NCBI GenBank assembly: GCA_035255485.1
Contig: DATEZO010000188.1
Location: 1 to 7,880 of the forward strand
Source of the DNA: DATEZO01 sp035255485
GTDB lineage: Bacteria > Pseudomonadota > Gammaproteobacteria > Burkholderiales > Burkholderiaceae_D
Length of the DNA stretch: 7,880 nucleotides
Direction of reading: 5' to 3'
Both the position numbers and the translations under genes were made by a program. The notes under the pieces were generated by a model. That model had not been told where the DNA came from and did no database searches. It saw only the letters and a program-made list of their open reading frames with translations. This document shows positions 1-6,299 of this stretch, piece by piece; within the stretch, counting starts at the first letter, position 1, and every line of letters starts with the position of its first letter.

Positions 1-22
1 ATGGTATCCGCAGGACGGACGC

Positions 23-1933
23 CTACATTTCTGACGCCTGCGCCCTGTGCATTCCGGCTTCCCGCTCCCGCAGGAACGCGGTTGCTTCCGCCGCCGGCAT
101 CGGCCGGGCGAAATAGTAGCCTTGGATGACATCGCAATGCGCCGCGCGCAGGAATTGCAATTGCTGTTCGGTTTCGACGCCTTCCGCCACCACCGACAGT
201 CCAAGGCTGTGCGCCATCGCGATGATGGCCGTGGTGATCGCCTCGTCATCGCCATCGCCCGGAATATCGCGCACGAAGGTGCGATCGATCTTGACCTGAT
301 CGATCGGAAAACGTTTCAGATACGCCATCGAGGAATAACCGGTGCCGAAATCATCGATCGACAGGCGAATGCCCTCCGTCTGCAACTGGTTCAGCAATTC
401 GACATTGGCATGCACGTTTTCCATCAGAACGGTTTCCGTGATTTCCAGTTCCAGCTGCCTGGGCGCCACGCCGGCGTCGTGCAAGGCACGCAGAATATCG
501 CTAACCAGATCGCGGTCCTTGGTTTGCCGTACCGACAGGTTCACTGACATATTCACCATCCCGAATCCGAGCGCGCCCCAATCGGCCGCCTGCCGGCATG
601 CGGCGTGCAGCACCCAGCGCCCGATCGGCACGATCAACCCGCTCTCTTCGGCCACCGGGATGAAGTCGAGCGGGCTTACCAGGCCCAGCTCCGGATGGTT
701 CCAGCGCAGCAGCGCTTCCATCCCGGCCACCTGTCCGGTGCGGGCATGGATCTGCGGCTGGTAAAACAGCTGCAACTCGTTGCGTTCGATGGCCTTGCGC
801 AGGTTGGTTTCGAGCGACAGGCGCATTTGCGCGCGCCGGTCCATTTCCGGAAAGAATTTCTCGATGCCGTTCTTGCCCCTGCCTTTGGCCTGATACATCG
901 CGGTATCGGCCTTCCGCATCAATGCCTCCTGGTCAGCCGCATCCTGTGGATACAGGCTGATGCCCACGCTTGCGGTGACATGGATCTCATGCCGATCCAG
1001 CATGAAGGGCATCGTCAGCGCGGCAAGAATCTTTTCGGCGATCCAGCTGCATTCGGGCGCAGCGCCTTTCGATTCGACGATGACGGCAAACTCGTCGCCA
1101 CCGATGCGGCAAATGGTATCCGCGCTGCGCAGCAGCTCCGACAGGCGCTGCGCGACCTGCTTCAGCAACCTGTCGCCATTGTGATGGCCCAGCGTGTCGT
1201 TGACCACCTTGAAATTATCGAGGTCGAGCAGTAGCAGCCCGACTGCGCCGCCGCATTGATCCGCATTCGACAGGGCGAATGCCAGCCTGGCGTTGAAGGC
1301 ATGCCGGTTGGACAAGGTGGTGACGGAATCGATATGCGCCAGATAATCGAGATGGACTTCCGCGCTTTCCACCGCGCGCCGCATGCGCGCCACCAGCAGA
1401 TAGGCAAATGCGAACGAGCCAACGAAAATCACCAGGATCAGCGCCGCATATCCGGTCAGGCGGGAATACAGCGAGCCCAGTCCGGCACGGATCACCACGA
1501 AGCCGACCATGCGCTGATCAAGTGTAACCGGCTGCACTATCTCCAGCCGATGCATGTCGAAGCGATGACCGGCCGCGATCAGCGCATCGGATGGCGATTC
1601 AATCGCCCGCCTGCCGGCACGGTGATAGGCGGCCAGCGGCTCGCGCGCGGCATTGAACATGCCGGCAGCCACGATGTTGGGCGATCCGCTCAATGCGTCA
1701 AGCGTTTCCGCGCATGCCTGCAGGTCGTTGAAGACGATGGCGGCAGCACTGTTGCCGCCGATAATGCGGGCCTGGACCGTCAGGTCTTCCACCAGCGCTT
1801 CGCGCAGGGAAAAAAACTGGTACAGCATGAGTGCCAGGCTGGCGACCAGGAGCGCGGCGCCGGTCGTGGCGAACGTCACCATCGCGACCCGATACCCGAG
1901 GCGGGCCGTCTGCAAATGCGGTTGCGCGGTCAT
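23..1933 (-). CDS. Membrane-bound c-di-GMP enzyme, CHASE8-like sensor + GGDEF + EAL
   Basis: A 636-residue inner-membrane protein predicted to make and degrade cyclic-di-GMP. Helix TM1 lies at about 17-40. A periplasmic CHASE8-like region (about 41-160, with the motif NSAAAIVFND at 61-70) follows, then TM2 at about 163-183. The GGDEF domain (about 199-362) has the active-site motif GGDEF at 278-282, metal ligand D237, and an RxxD inhibitory site (R269-D272) exactly five residues before GGDEF. The EAL domain (about 376-622) has EALLRW at 406-411, N465, E497, DDFGTGYSS at 527-535, K548, E584 and QGYYFARP at 604-611. All expected catalytic residues of both domains are therefore present. Only about 16 residues separate TM2 from GGDEF, too few for a HAMP domain. 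The ATG overlaps the yfiR-like stop (ATGA) and has an AAGGA Shine-Dalgarno 7 nt upstream. It is the last gene of the operon in the window; the stop is TAG. YfiN/TpbB is the closest functional analogue but lacks EAL. Which activity dominates cannot be read from sequence. Confidence 0.95.
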   Translation of the reverse strand: MTAQPHLQTARLGYRVAMVTFATTGAALLVASLALMLYQFFSLREALVEDLTVQARIIGGNSAAAIVFNDLQACAETLDALSGSPNIVAAGMFNAAREPLAAYHRAGRRAIESPSDALIAAGHRFDMHRLEIVQPVTLDQRMVGFVVIRAGLGSLYSRLTGYAALILVIFVGSFAFAYLLVARMRRAVESAEVHLDYLAHIDSVTTLSNRHAFNARLAFALSNADQCGGAVGLLLLDLDNFKVVNDTLGHHNGDRLLKQVAQRLSELLRSADTICRIGGDEFAVIVESKGAAPECSWIAEKILAALTMPFMLDRHEIHVTASVGISLYPQDAADQEALMRKADTAMYQAKGRGKNGIEKFFPEMDRRAQMRLSLETNLRKAIERNELQLFYQPQIHARTGQVAGMEALLRWNHPELGLVSPLDFIPVAEESGLIVPIGRWVLHAACRQAADWGALGFGMVNMSVNLSVRQTKDRDLVSDILRALHDAGVAPRQLELEITETVLMENVHANVELLNQLQTEGIRLSIDDFGTGYSSMAYLKRFPIDQVKIDRTFVRDIPGDGDDEAITTAIIAMAHSLGLSVVAEGVETEQQLQFLRAAHCDVIQGYYFARPMPAAEATAFLREREAGMHRAQASEM

Positions 1934-2478
1934 TGCACCGTCCTTGCAAGCCGTAGCAGCTTGGAGCTCAGCACGAGCCGCGCCTGCCGGGCCGATTTCA
2001 GATCGATATCGAAGGCGATCCGATTGTCGACAAGATCCAGTGCGATGACCGCGCCGCTGTGCCCGATGTCATCATCGTCGGAGATGGTAAGCACGCTGGC
2101 GCTGCCCAGGTTTTTACTGATGCGGGGCCAATGATCGCGATCCAGGCTGTCGAGGAAAACCACCTGGCAATTGCGTACTGCACCCGGTACGGCGAACGGC
2201 TGGACCAGAATGCGCCGGCCCTTGACCAGCTTGCCGCCAAGATCGGCCAGCGCGGGGCGCAAGGCGCTGTCGGCATTCACGCACAGGTTGAGCGGCGCGC
2301 CTTCCCCCAGCGCATCTGCGGGCCAGTCGGTAAACAGGATGAAGTTATACACGAACGCCGCCTTCAGCCTGTCCTCGGCCACTGCGGCCATCGTCTGCGC
2401 CGGCAAGGGCAGCCAATACGTGACAGCCATTAGCGCGGCGAACCAGCGGATGAGACGGGATGAGGGCGGGGATTTCAT
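1930..2478 (-). CDS. YfiR-family (DUF4154) periplasmic regulator
   Basis: A 182-residue exported protein of the YfiR/DUF4154 family. In Pseudomonas YfiR is a periplasmic repressor that holds the diguanylate cyclase YfiN inactive. Residues 1-33 form a signal peptide: basic start (K2, R8, R11), hydrophobic core around 12-26, and an Ala-rich cleavage region. Family features follow: RLKAAFVYNFILFTDWP at 37-53, a Cys in LNLCVNADS (C66), a second Cys before QVVFLD (C104), SVLTISDDDDIG at 128-139, and a C-terminal block ending SSKLLRLAR at 171-179. C66 and C104 probably correspond to the first disulfide of Pseudomonas YfiR; the second pair described there has no counterpart. The open frame extends upstream to 2733, but that part only shadows the receptor gene, and the signal peptide fixes the start at 2478. 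The start lies 8 nt after the receptor stop with only a weak Shine-Dalgarno, which suggests translational coupling. The gene overlaps the GGDEF-EAL gene by 4 nt, so that protein is its likely partner (inference). Confidence 0.93.
   Translation of the reverse strand: MKSPPSSRLIRWFAALMAVTYWLPLPAQTMAAVAEDRLKAAFVYNFILFTDWPADALGEGAPLNLCVNADSALRPALADLGGKLVKGRRILVQPFAVPGAVRNCQVVFLDSLDRDHWPRISKNLGSASVLTISDDDDIGHSGAVIALDLVDNRIAFDIDLKSARQARLVLSSKLLRLARTVQ
1941..1945 (-). promoter_or_regulatory. Shine-Dalgarno AAGGA for the GGDEF-EAL gene
   Basis: On the minus strand AAGGA lies inside the last codons of the yfiR-like gene, 7 nt before the ATG at 1933. It supports that start and the ATGA stop/start overlap, and so points to translational coupling of the periplasmic regulator with the membrane enzyme. 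Confidence 0.75.
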
Positions 2479-2486
2479 CTCGCAGC

Positions 2487-4556
2487 TCAGAAACCATGCG
2501 TCAGTTTCAGACGGAAACTGCGTCCATCCTGCGGGATGGCATCCTGGACATGCGCATCGGAACCTGGATCGGCATACCGATGATTGAACGCGTTGTAGAC
2601 ACTGGCCGAAATTTCGACCCCGTGCACCAGGCGCGCCGAAAAAAGCGTCATGTTGGCCAGCCAGTAACCGCCCACCGTGCCAGCCAGCGTGTTGCGGCGA
2701 CCGACATACTGCGCCTCGAGTCCGGTGCGCCACAGCTGGCTGAATACGGGTGCCGACAGGTTGAACTTCGCCAGATGCCGCGGGGAATTCACCAGTTCCG
2801 CGCCGTTGCTCTCATCCCTGGCATATTGCCAGCTGTAGTTCGCATTCAGTTTTGCGCCGCCGGCCCACATGCGCCCAAATTCCAGCTCCATGCCGCGCGC
2901 CACCACCCGGTCCAGATTCCGGAACACCAGCAGGCCGTCTGCCGGATCGAGCGTCTGCGTAATCAGGTTGGTAACGGCATTATGGAAGATCGATGCGGTA
3001 ATGCGGCTGTCCGGAGTGAAATAATGCTCCAGCACCAGTTCGCGCGAGTGGATCCGCTCCGCATGCAAATCGGGATTGGCCTTTTGTCCGCCATCACCGG
3101 GAACGGCATAATACAGCTCGTAGGCGTTGGGGGCCCGGAATGCGGTACCGTACAGCGTCTTGACCGTGGTCGACGGCGACAGCTTGAAAATCAGCCCGAG
3201 ACGCGGATTCAGGATGCCGTCGGTCGTGGAATGGTGGTCGTAGCGCAGGCCGGCATTCAGCAGCAGGTCGCTGCGCAAAGCCATCTCATCCTGCACATAG
3301 ACCCCGAGACGACTGTCGCGTCGCCTGTCATCCAGCAGGGTATCGACCGTCGCAGGCAGGGTTCCCGGCGATGCCAATATCGGACCAGGCGAAGTATTGA
3401 AATTATATTGATCGCGCCGGTAGTCGTGTTGCGCCTCGACTCCCGCCACCAGCTTGTGCCGCCGGATCGCGGTGCTGGTCAATTTCGCCTCTGCGCCCCA
3501 CCAATGGGCGCGGCTGCCATCACGGTTGACGATAGACGAGGAACGGTCGTAAATATAGTCGCCCTCATAATCGTACCGGCCCCAATAGGCGCGGCCGGTC
3601 ACTTCGGTATGGTCGGAGATGCCGTTACGGTACGTCAGGTCGGCGAAGGTCTGCGTATCCACCGTATACGAGCGCGGATCATTGAATGCCTGGCCGAAGG
3701 ACGCGGTCGGCACCCCCTTCTTGCGCTCGGCATGGGCCAGCGACATGCCGAACTGGCCGAGCGAGCCCTTGATGAACAAGCTCTGGCCACGATCGTAATC
3801 CAGCCCCTGCGCCACGCCGCCGCTGGTAGCGGGAGAGTCGAACTCGGGAAAGTACAGATCCTGCCCGGCGACCTGGAAGCCGGAGGCCGACAGCAGCAAT
3901 TCGGCGCCCTTGCCGTCACGCCAGCCGTAAGTCGCGCGCCCCTTTCTTGCCCCGAAGCTGCCAATATCGACCGACGCCTGCGGTCCATTGATATCGCGAC
4001 CGCGCTTGGTGATCACGTTGATGGTGCCAAAGAAGGCATTCGCACCATAAATCGATGATCCGGGGCCGGGTACGAATTCGACCCGGTCGATCAGGTCGAC
4101 ATCCAGGATGAATTCGCTGCCGATCGCAGCCTGGTCATATACCGAATCATTGGTGCGGTAACCATCCACCAGCAGCAGGAACCGCGTGCTGTAATCGCCC
4201 GGGCGCAAAAATCCGCGCGCGCCCAGGTAACTGTAATTACGGTCATAGCCGACGTACAGGCCACGCATGCTGCGCAGGATGTCAGCCAGGGTGCGCCAGC
4301 CGAAAGACCGGATATCGGCAGCGGTAATGACGGATACCGCGGACGGCGCCTCGCTTGCCTTCTGGACGAATTTCGAGGCGCTATAAACTTCAAGGGAAAG
4401 CAACTGCTCGATCGGCAATTGGGCAAGATCCACCTGATCGGCAGTGTCGCCGGCCAGTGCTGCAGACTCGACCAGCGACAGCAGCGCCATGCAGCCGCAC
4501 AGGCGTCGGATGGTGCGCCATCCGGTCCGGCGGACAAAAGCGGGCTGGCTTGACAT
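2487..4556 (-). CDS. TonB-dependent outer-membrane receptor
   Basis: A 689-residue outer-membrane beta-barrel receptor with an N-terminal plug, driven by TonB-ExbB-ExbD; the substrate is unknown. Residues 1-35 are a signal peptide (RR at 9-10 and 17-18, then a hydrophobic core ending SAALA). A short lead containing LEVYSASKF (55-63), the likely TonB-box area, precedes the plug (about 69-186). Plug motifs are APSAVSVIT at 70-78, RFLLLVDGYRTND at 125-137 and FVPGPGSSIYGANAFFG at 161-177. The remainder is barrel with alternating aromatic and polar strands, and the protein ends in Phe (LKLTHGF), as outer-membrane proteins do. There is no room for an STN signalling domain, so it is not a FecA-type transducer. 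Plug style resembles the CirA/BtuB-like group, but no siderophore or vitamin can be assigned. The start at 4556 places the signal peptide at the very N-terminus; an in-frame ATG at 4616 would add 20 residues, and neither has a strong Shine-Dalgarno. It is first in the operon, so receptor and c-di-GMP genes are co-transcribed. Confidence 0.93.
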   Translation of the reverse strand: MSSQPAFVRRTGWRTIRRLCGCMALLSLVESAALAGDTADQVDLAQLPIEQLLSLEVYSASKFVQKASEAPSAVSVITAADIRSFGWRTLADILRSMRGLYVGYDRNYSYLGARGFLRPGDYSTRFLLLVDGYRTNDSVYDQAAIGSEFILDVDLIDRVEFVPGPGSSIYGANAFFGTINVITKRGRDINGPQASVDIGSFGARKGRATYGWRDGKGAELLLSASGFQVAGQDLYFPEFDSPATSGGVAQGLDYDRGQSLFIKGSLGQFGMSLAHAERKKGVPTASFGQAFNDPRSYTVDTQTFADLTYRNGISDHTEVTGRAYWGRYDYEGDYIYDRSSSIVNRDGSRAHWWGAEAKLTSTAIRRHKLVAGVEAQHDYRRDQYNFNTSPGPILASPGTLPATVDTLLDDRRRDSRLGVYVQDEMALRSDLLLNAGLRYDHHSTTDGILNPRLGLIFKLSPSTTVKTLYGTAFRAPNAYELYYAVPGDGGQKANPDLHAERIHSRELVLEHYFTPDSRITASIFHNAVTNLITQTLDPADGLLVFRNLDRVVARGMELEFGRMWAGGAKLNANYSWQYARDESNGAELVNSPRHLAKFNLSAPVFSQLWRTGLEAQYVGRRNTLAGTVGGYWLANMTLFSARLVHGVEISASVYNAFNHRYADPGSDAHVQDAIPQDGRSFRLKLTHGF

Positions 4557-4687
4557 GGTATGTGTATCCCGTGCTCGAAATGATCCTGTGCAATCGACAA
4601 GAGATTCAACGTTCATGCATCTTGTTCAGTTACAGATCAATGATCCACCATCATCCTGCGACGCCAACATCATTGTCCACTGGAAAC

Positions 4688-4722
4688 ATTCTACACCAGT
4701 CGTCTGCATCCGCATGCCTGCC
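4688..4722 (-). promoter_or_regulatory. Candidate promoter for the receptor operon
   Basis: Read on the minus strand, GGCAGGCATGC (4722-4712) is followed after 18 nt by TAGAAT (4693-4688), a one-mismatch -10 box. There is no good TTGACA, so the upstream element would have to act as a degenerate -35 or an activator site. The same arrangement occurs on the plus strand at 4936-4971. A start near 4681 would give a leader of about 125 nt to the ATG at 4556. A competing minus-strand candidate is TGGACA at 4679-4674, 18 nt, then GATGAT at 4655-4650. Confidence 0.3.
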
Positions 4723-4807
4723 CGCGTTCCTGAACATCTGCTTCGTTTCATTTGCTTCTCTCCTGCGATATCCCGATTCTCGAGGGTCGGCACACTTCCA
4801 CAAACCT

Positions 4808-4873
4808 GCCCTATCGGTTGGCAAGAGAGTTATCCGCATTTTTCATTTCTGCCCGGTTCTTGTCCGATAGGGC
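4808..4873. repeat. Perfect 10-bp inverted repeat, possible operator or hairpin
   Basis: GCCCTATCGG at 4808-4817 and its exact reverse complement CCGATAGGGC at 4864-4873 are separated by 46 nt. A second inner pair, CAAGA at 4822-4826 and TCTTG at 4858-4862, lies in register with the first. The dyad sits roughly midway between the two candidate outward promoters at 4693 and 4966, and its arms enclose the TTGGCA/TTTCAT promoter candidate. It could be a split operator for a dimeric or looping regulator, or a stem in a transcript. It has no U-tract, so it is not an intrinsic terminator. Confidence 0.55.
4818..4846 (+). promoter_or_regulatory. Candidate sigma-70 promoter for the efflux operon
   Basis: TTGGCA at 4818-4823 (five of six matches to TTGACA) is followed by a 17-nt spacer and TTTCAT at 4841-4846 (four of six matches to TATAAT). 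The -35 abuts the left arm of the 10-bp inverted repeat, and the right arm would fall just after the transcription start, a position suited to repression. It would give a leader of roughly 230 nt to the adaptor ATG at 5081, which is long for such an operon. Confidence 0.35.
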
Positions 4874-4879
4874 CACCCA

Positions 4880-4902
4880 GGCAAGTTCATGCGAACCATG
4901 CC
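4880..4902. repeat. Short imperfect dyad, possible regulator site
   Basis: GGCA at 4880-4883 and GTTC at 4885-4888 face GAAC at 4893-4896 and TGCC at 4899-4902 around an ATGC centre. This gives eight paired positions per half with a one-base offset between the inner and outer blocks. The size resembles a TetR-type operator, but no regulator gene is visible to match it. Its left half (GGCAAGTTCATGC) resembles the GGCAGGTCATGC element 56 nt downstream. Confidence 0.35.
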
Positions 4903-4931
4903 AAACAGACATGCCTACATGAATATCGATA

Positions 4932-4995
4932 CAATGGCAGGTCATGCTGGCTTCTCCGAAGAAACTAGAATTCGCCGCATGCGCACCTGCCGTTG
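4932..4995. repeat. 11-bp inverted repeat around a -10-like box
   Basis: CAATGGCAGGT at 4932-4942 pairs with ACCTGCCGTTG at 4985-4995 over 11 positions, one of them a T/G wobble at RNA level; the core of seven (GGCAGGT/ACCTGCC) is perfect. The candidate -10 box TAGAAT (4966-4971) lies close to the centre. It could be an operator pair or a chance repeat in a region rich in GGCA and TGCC words. Confidence 0.3.
4936..4971 (+). promoter_or_regulatory. Second candidate promoter for the efflux operon
   Basis: GGCAGGTCATGC at 4936-4947, an 18-nt spacer, then TAGAAT at 4966-4971. The -10 box has one mismatch to consensus, but there is no recognisable -35. The element mirrors, with the same 18-nt spacing, the one pointing towards the receptor operon at 4722-4688. 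A start near 4978 would leave a leader of about 100 nt before the adaptor ATG. Confidence 0.3.
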
Positions 4996-5080
4996 CGTCG
5001 CCTTGTGCGTTTCCTGTGCCGGAATGCTTCGACCGGGCATGCGTGCAGCCGGATTCAATCATTTACCGTACGAGATATCA

Positions 5081-6295
5081 ATGAAATCAACTTATCTTTT
5101 GACGCGCATCGGCGCGGCTGCCCTGATGTTGTGTTCTGTTGCCGGATGCGGGGAAAAAGTGGCCAATGCGCAAGCGCCGGGCGGCATGCCGCCGCCGGAG
5201 GTGGCAGTCATTACTGTCGCACCGCAGCGAATCGCCATTGCCACCGAGCTGCCGGGCCGGATCGAGGCCACCCGCGTAGCCCAGGTGCGCGCACGGGTGC
5301 CGGGTATCGTACTGAAACGGGTATTCCAGGAAGGCAGCGAAGTGAAAGCGGGCCAGGTACTGTTCCGTATCGATCCTGCCCCGTTCGCGGCTGCCTATAG
5401 CAGCACCCAGGCGGCATTGGCAAAAGCCGAGGCCAATCTGGCGCAAGCCACGCTGAAAACCCGGCGCTACCAGCCTCTGGTGGAAACCAATGCCATCAGC
5501 CGCCAGGAATACGATGATGCCCTGACCGCGCAAAAGCAGGCAGAAGCGGATATCGCGTCGGCCAGGGCGGCACGTCAAACCGCGCAGCTGAATCTCGGCT
5601 ACGCGACGGTGACCGCGCCGATTTCCGGCCGCATCGGCCGCGCCCAGGTTACCGAAGGCGCGCTGGTCGGCCAGGGCGAGGCAACGCCGCTGGCAACGAT
5701 TCAGCAGATCGATCCGGTCTATGTCACGCTGACCCAGTCCAGCACCGACTTTCTGCGCCTGCAGCGCGCCATGGCCAGCGGCCAGCTCAAGAGCGCCGGC
5801 AAGGACCGCGCCAAAGTGACGCTGGTGACGGACGATGGCCGCGCTTATGGACAGCCCGGCAAACTGCTGTTTTCCGACCTGAGCGTCGATGAAAGCACCG
5901 GCGCCATCACGCTGCGCGCCGAATTCCCGAACCCGGAGCGGCTGCTGCTGCCCGGCATGTATGCGCGTGCACGAGTCGAACAGGCGGTCGACGAGCAGGC
6001 GATCGTAGTGCCGCAGCAAGCCATCGTGCGCGGCGTGGACAGCGCCTCGGTGCTGGTGGTCGGCAGCGACGGCAAGGTGACTTCGCGTACCGTCAAGGCC
6101 GATGCCGCGCAGGGCAATTCCTCGATCGTCAGTGAAGGCCTGAAAGCCGGCGAGCAAGTGATCGTCGAAGGTTTGCAAAAGGCCCAGCCCGGCGCCACCG
6201 TCAAGGCGGTTCCCTGGAAAGGCCCGGTCGGCCAGACTGCGCCCGCTGCCGCCACGCCGGAAGCGCCAGCAGCCAAAAAACCGAACGCACAATAA
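5081..6295 (+). CDS. RND efflux periplasmic adaptor lipoprotein (MexA/AcrA family)
   Basis: A 404-residue membrane fusion protein linking an inner-membrane RND pump to an outer-membrane channel. A lipoprotein signal ends in the lipobox VAGC with the lipidated Cys at 23; +2 is Gly, as in MexA. Next come the first beta/lipoyl half with QVRARVPGIVLKRVFQEGS (68-86) and GQVLFRIDPAPF (91-102), an alpha-helical hairpin (about 103-172), and the second lipoyl half NLGYATVTAPISGRIGRA (171-188). The beta-barrel domain contains DPVYVTLTQSS (211-221), and the membrane-proximal domain covers about 305-380 (IVVPQQAIVRG at 308-318). The last 20 or so residues are an Ala/Pro/Lys-rich tail. Length is typical of the family. 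The frame is open further upstream to 4889, but only the ATG at 5081, with a modest GAG 8 nt upstream, begins with the lipoprotein signal. The pump gene follows after 11 nt. Which drugs or solvents are exported cannot be told. Confidence 0.96.
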   Translation: MKSTYLLTRIGAAALMLCSVAGCGEKVANAQAPGGMPPPEVAVITVAPQRIAIATELPGRIEATRVAQVRARVPGIVLKRVFQEGSEVKAGQVLFRIDPAPFAAAYSSTQAALAKAEANLAQATLKTRRYQPLVETNAISRQEYDDALTAQKQAEADIASARAARQTAQLNLGYATVTAPISGRIGRAQVTEGALVGQGEATPLATIQQIDPVYVTLTQSSTDFLRLQRAMASGQLKSAGKDRAKVTLVTDDGRAYGQPGKLLFSDLSVDESTGAITLRAEFPNPERLLLPGMYARARVEQAVDEQAIVVPQQAIVRGVDSASVLVVGSDGKVTSRTVKADAAQGNSSIVSEGLKAGEQVIVEGLQKAQPGATVKAVPWKGPVGQTAPAAATPEAPAAKKPNAQ

Positions 6296-6299
6296 GAGG
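6296..6299 (+). promoter_or_regulatory. Shine-Dalgarno GAGG for the RND pump gene
   Basis: GAGG directly follows the TAA stop of the adaptor gene and lies 7 nt before the ATG at 6307. It fixes the pump start and supports co-transcription of adaptor and pump. Confidence 0.75.

Larger units (their letters stand above)
4557..5080 (+). other. Divergent intergenic regulatory region
   Basis: About 520 nt between two divergent operons with no convincing gene. Short open frames exist on both strands (for example 4651-4839 and 4811-5062 on the minus strand), but none has a recognisable domain, signal peptide or good Shine-Dalgarno. The region is visibly richer in A+T than the genes beside it and contains the inverted repeats and promoter-like elements listed separately. 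I did not recognise a riboswitch: the class I c-di-GMP motif, cobalamin box and glycine-riboswitch cores were looked for by eye on the minus-strand leader and not seen. Confidence 0.8.

Noticed and set aside
1..22. Terminator after the GGDEF-EAL gene
   Set aside because: Only 22 nt remain before the window edge, and they show no hairpin with a U-tract.
2479..2733. Longer N-terminus for the YfiR-family gene (start at 2733)
   Set aside because: The added 85 residues overlap the receptor coding region, are rich in Cys, Arg and Gly, and would bury the signal peptide. The start at 2478 is a normal exported N-terminus.
2460..4058. Long plus-strand open frame (532 codons) antisense to the receptor gene
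   Set aside because: It shadows a clear TonB receptor in GC-rich DNA. Its translation is rich in Arg, Gln and His with no domain, signal or Shine-Dalgarno.
4739..4829. Possible structured leader or riboswitch on the minus strand, with a 9-bp helix CTCTCTTGC/GCAGGAGAG
   Set aside because: A helix of that length with a wobble pair is expected by chance in a region this size, and no known aptamer core (c-di-GMP, cobalamin, glycine) could be matched.
4811..5062. Small minus-strand frame of 83 codons in the intergenic region, and a 62-codon one at 4651-4839
   Set aside because: Neither has a convincing ribosome site, signal peptide, membrane segment or familiar motif, and they overlap the promoter and repeat elements.
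4889..5080. Longer N-terminus for the efflux adaptor (start at 4889)
   Set aside because: It would place 64 unrelated residues before a complete lipoprotein signal with lipobox. The start at 5081 is clearly the functional one.
5087..6292. Minus-strand open frame (401 codons) antisense to the efflux adaptor
   Set aside because: It is a reverse-frame shadow of an unmistakable MexA-type gene and has no recognisable protein features.
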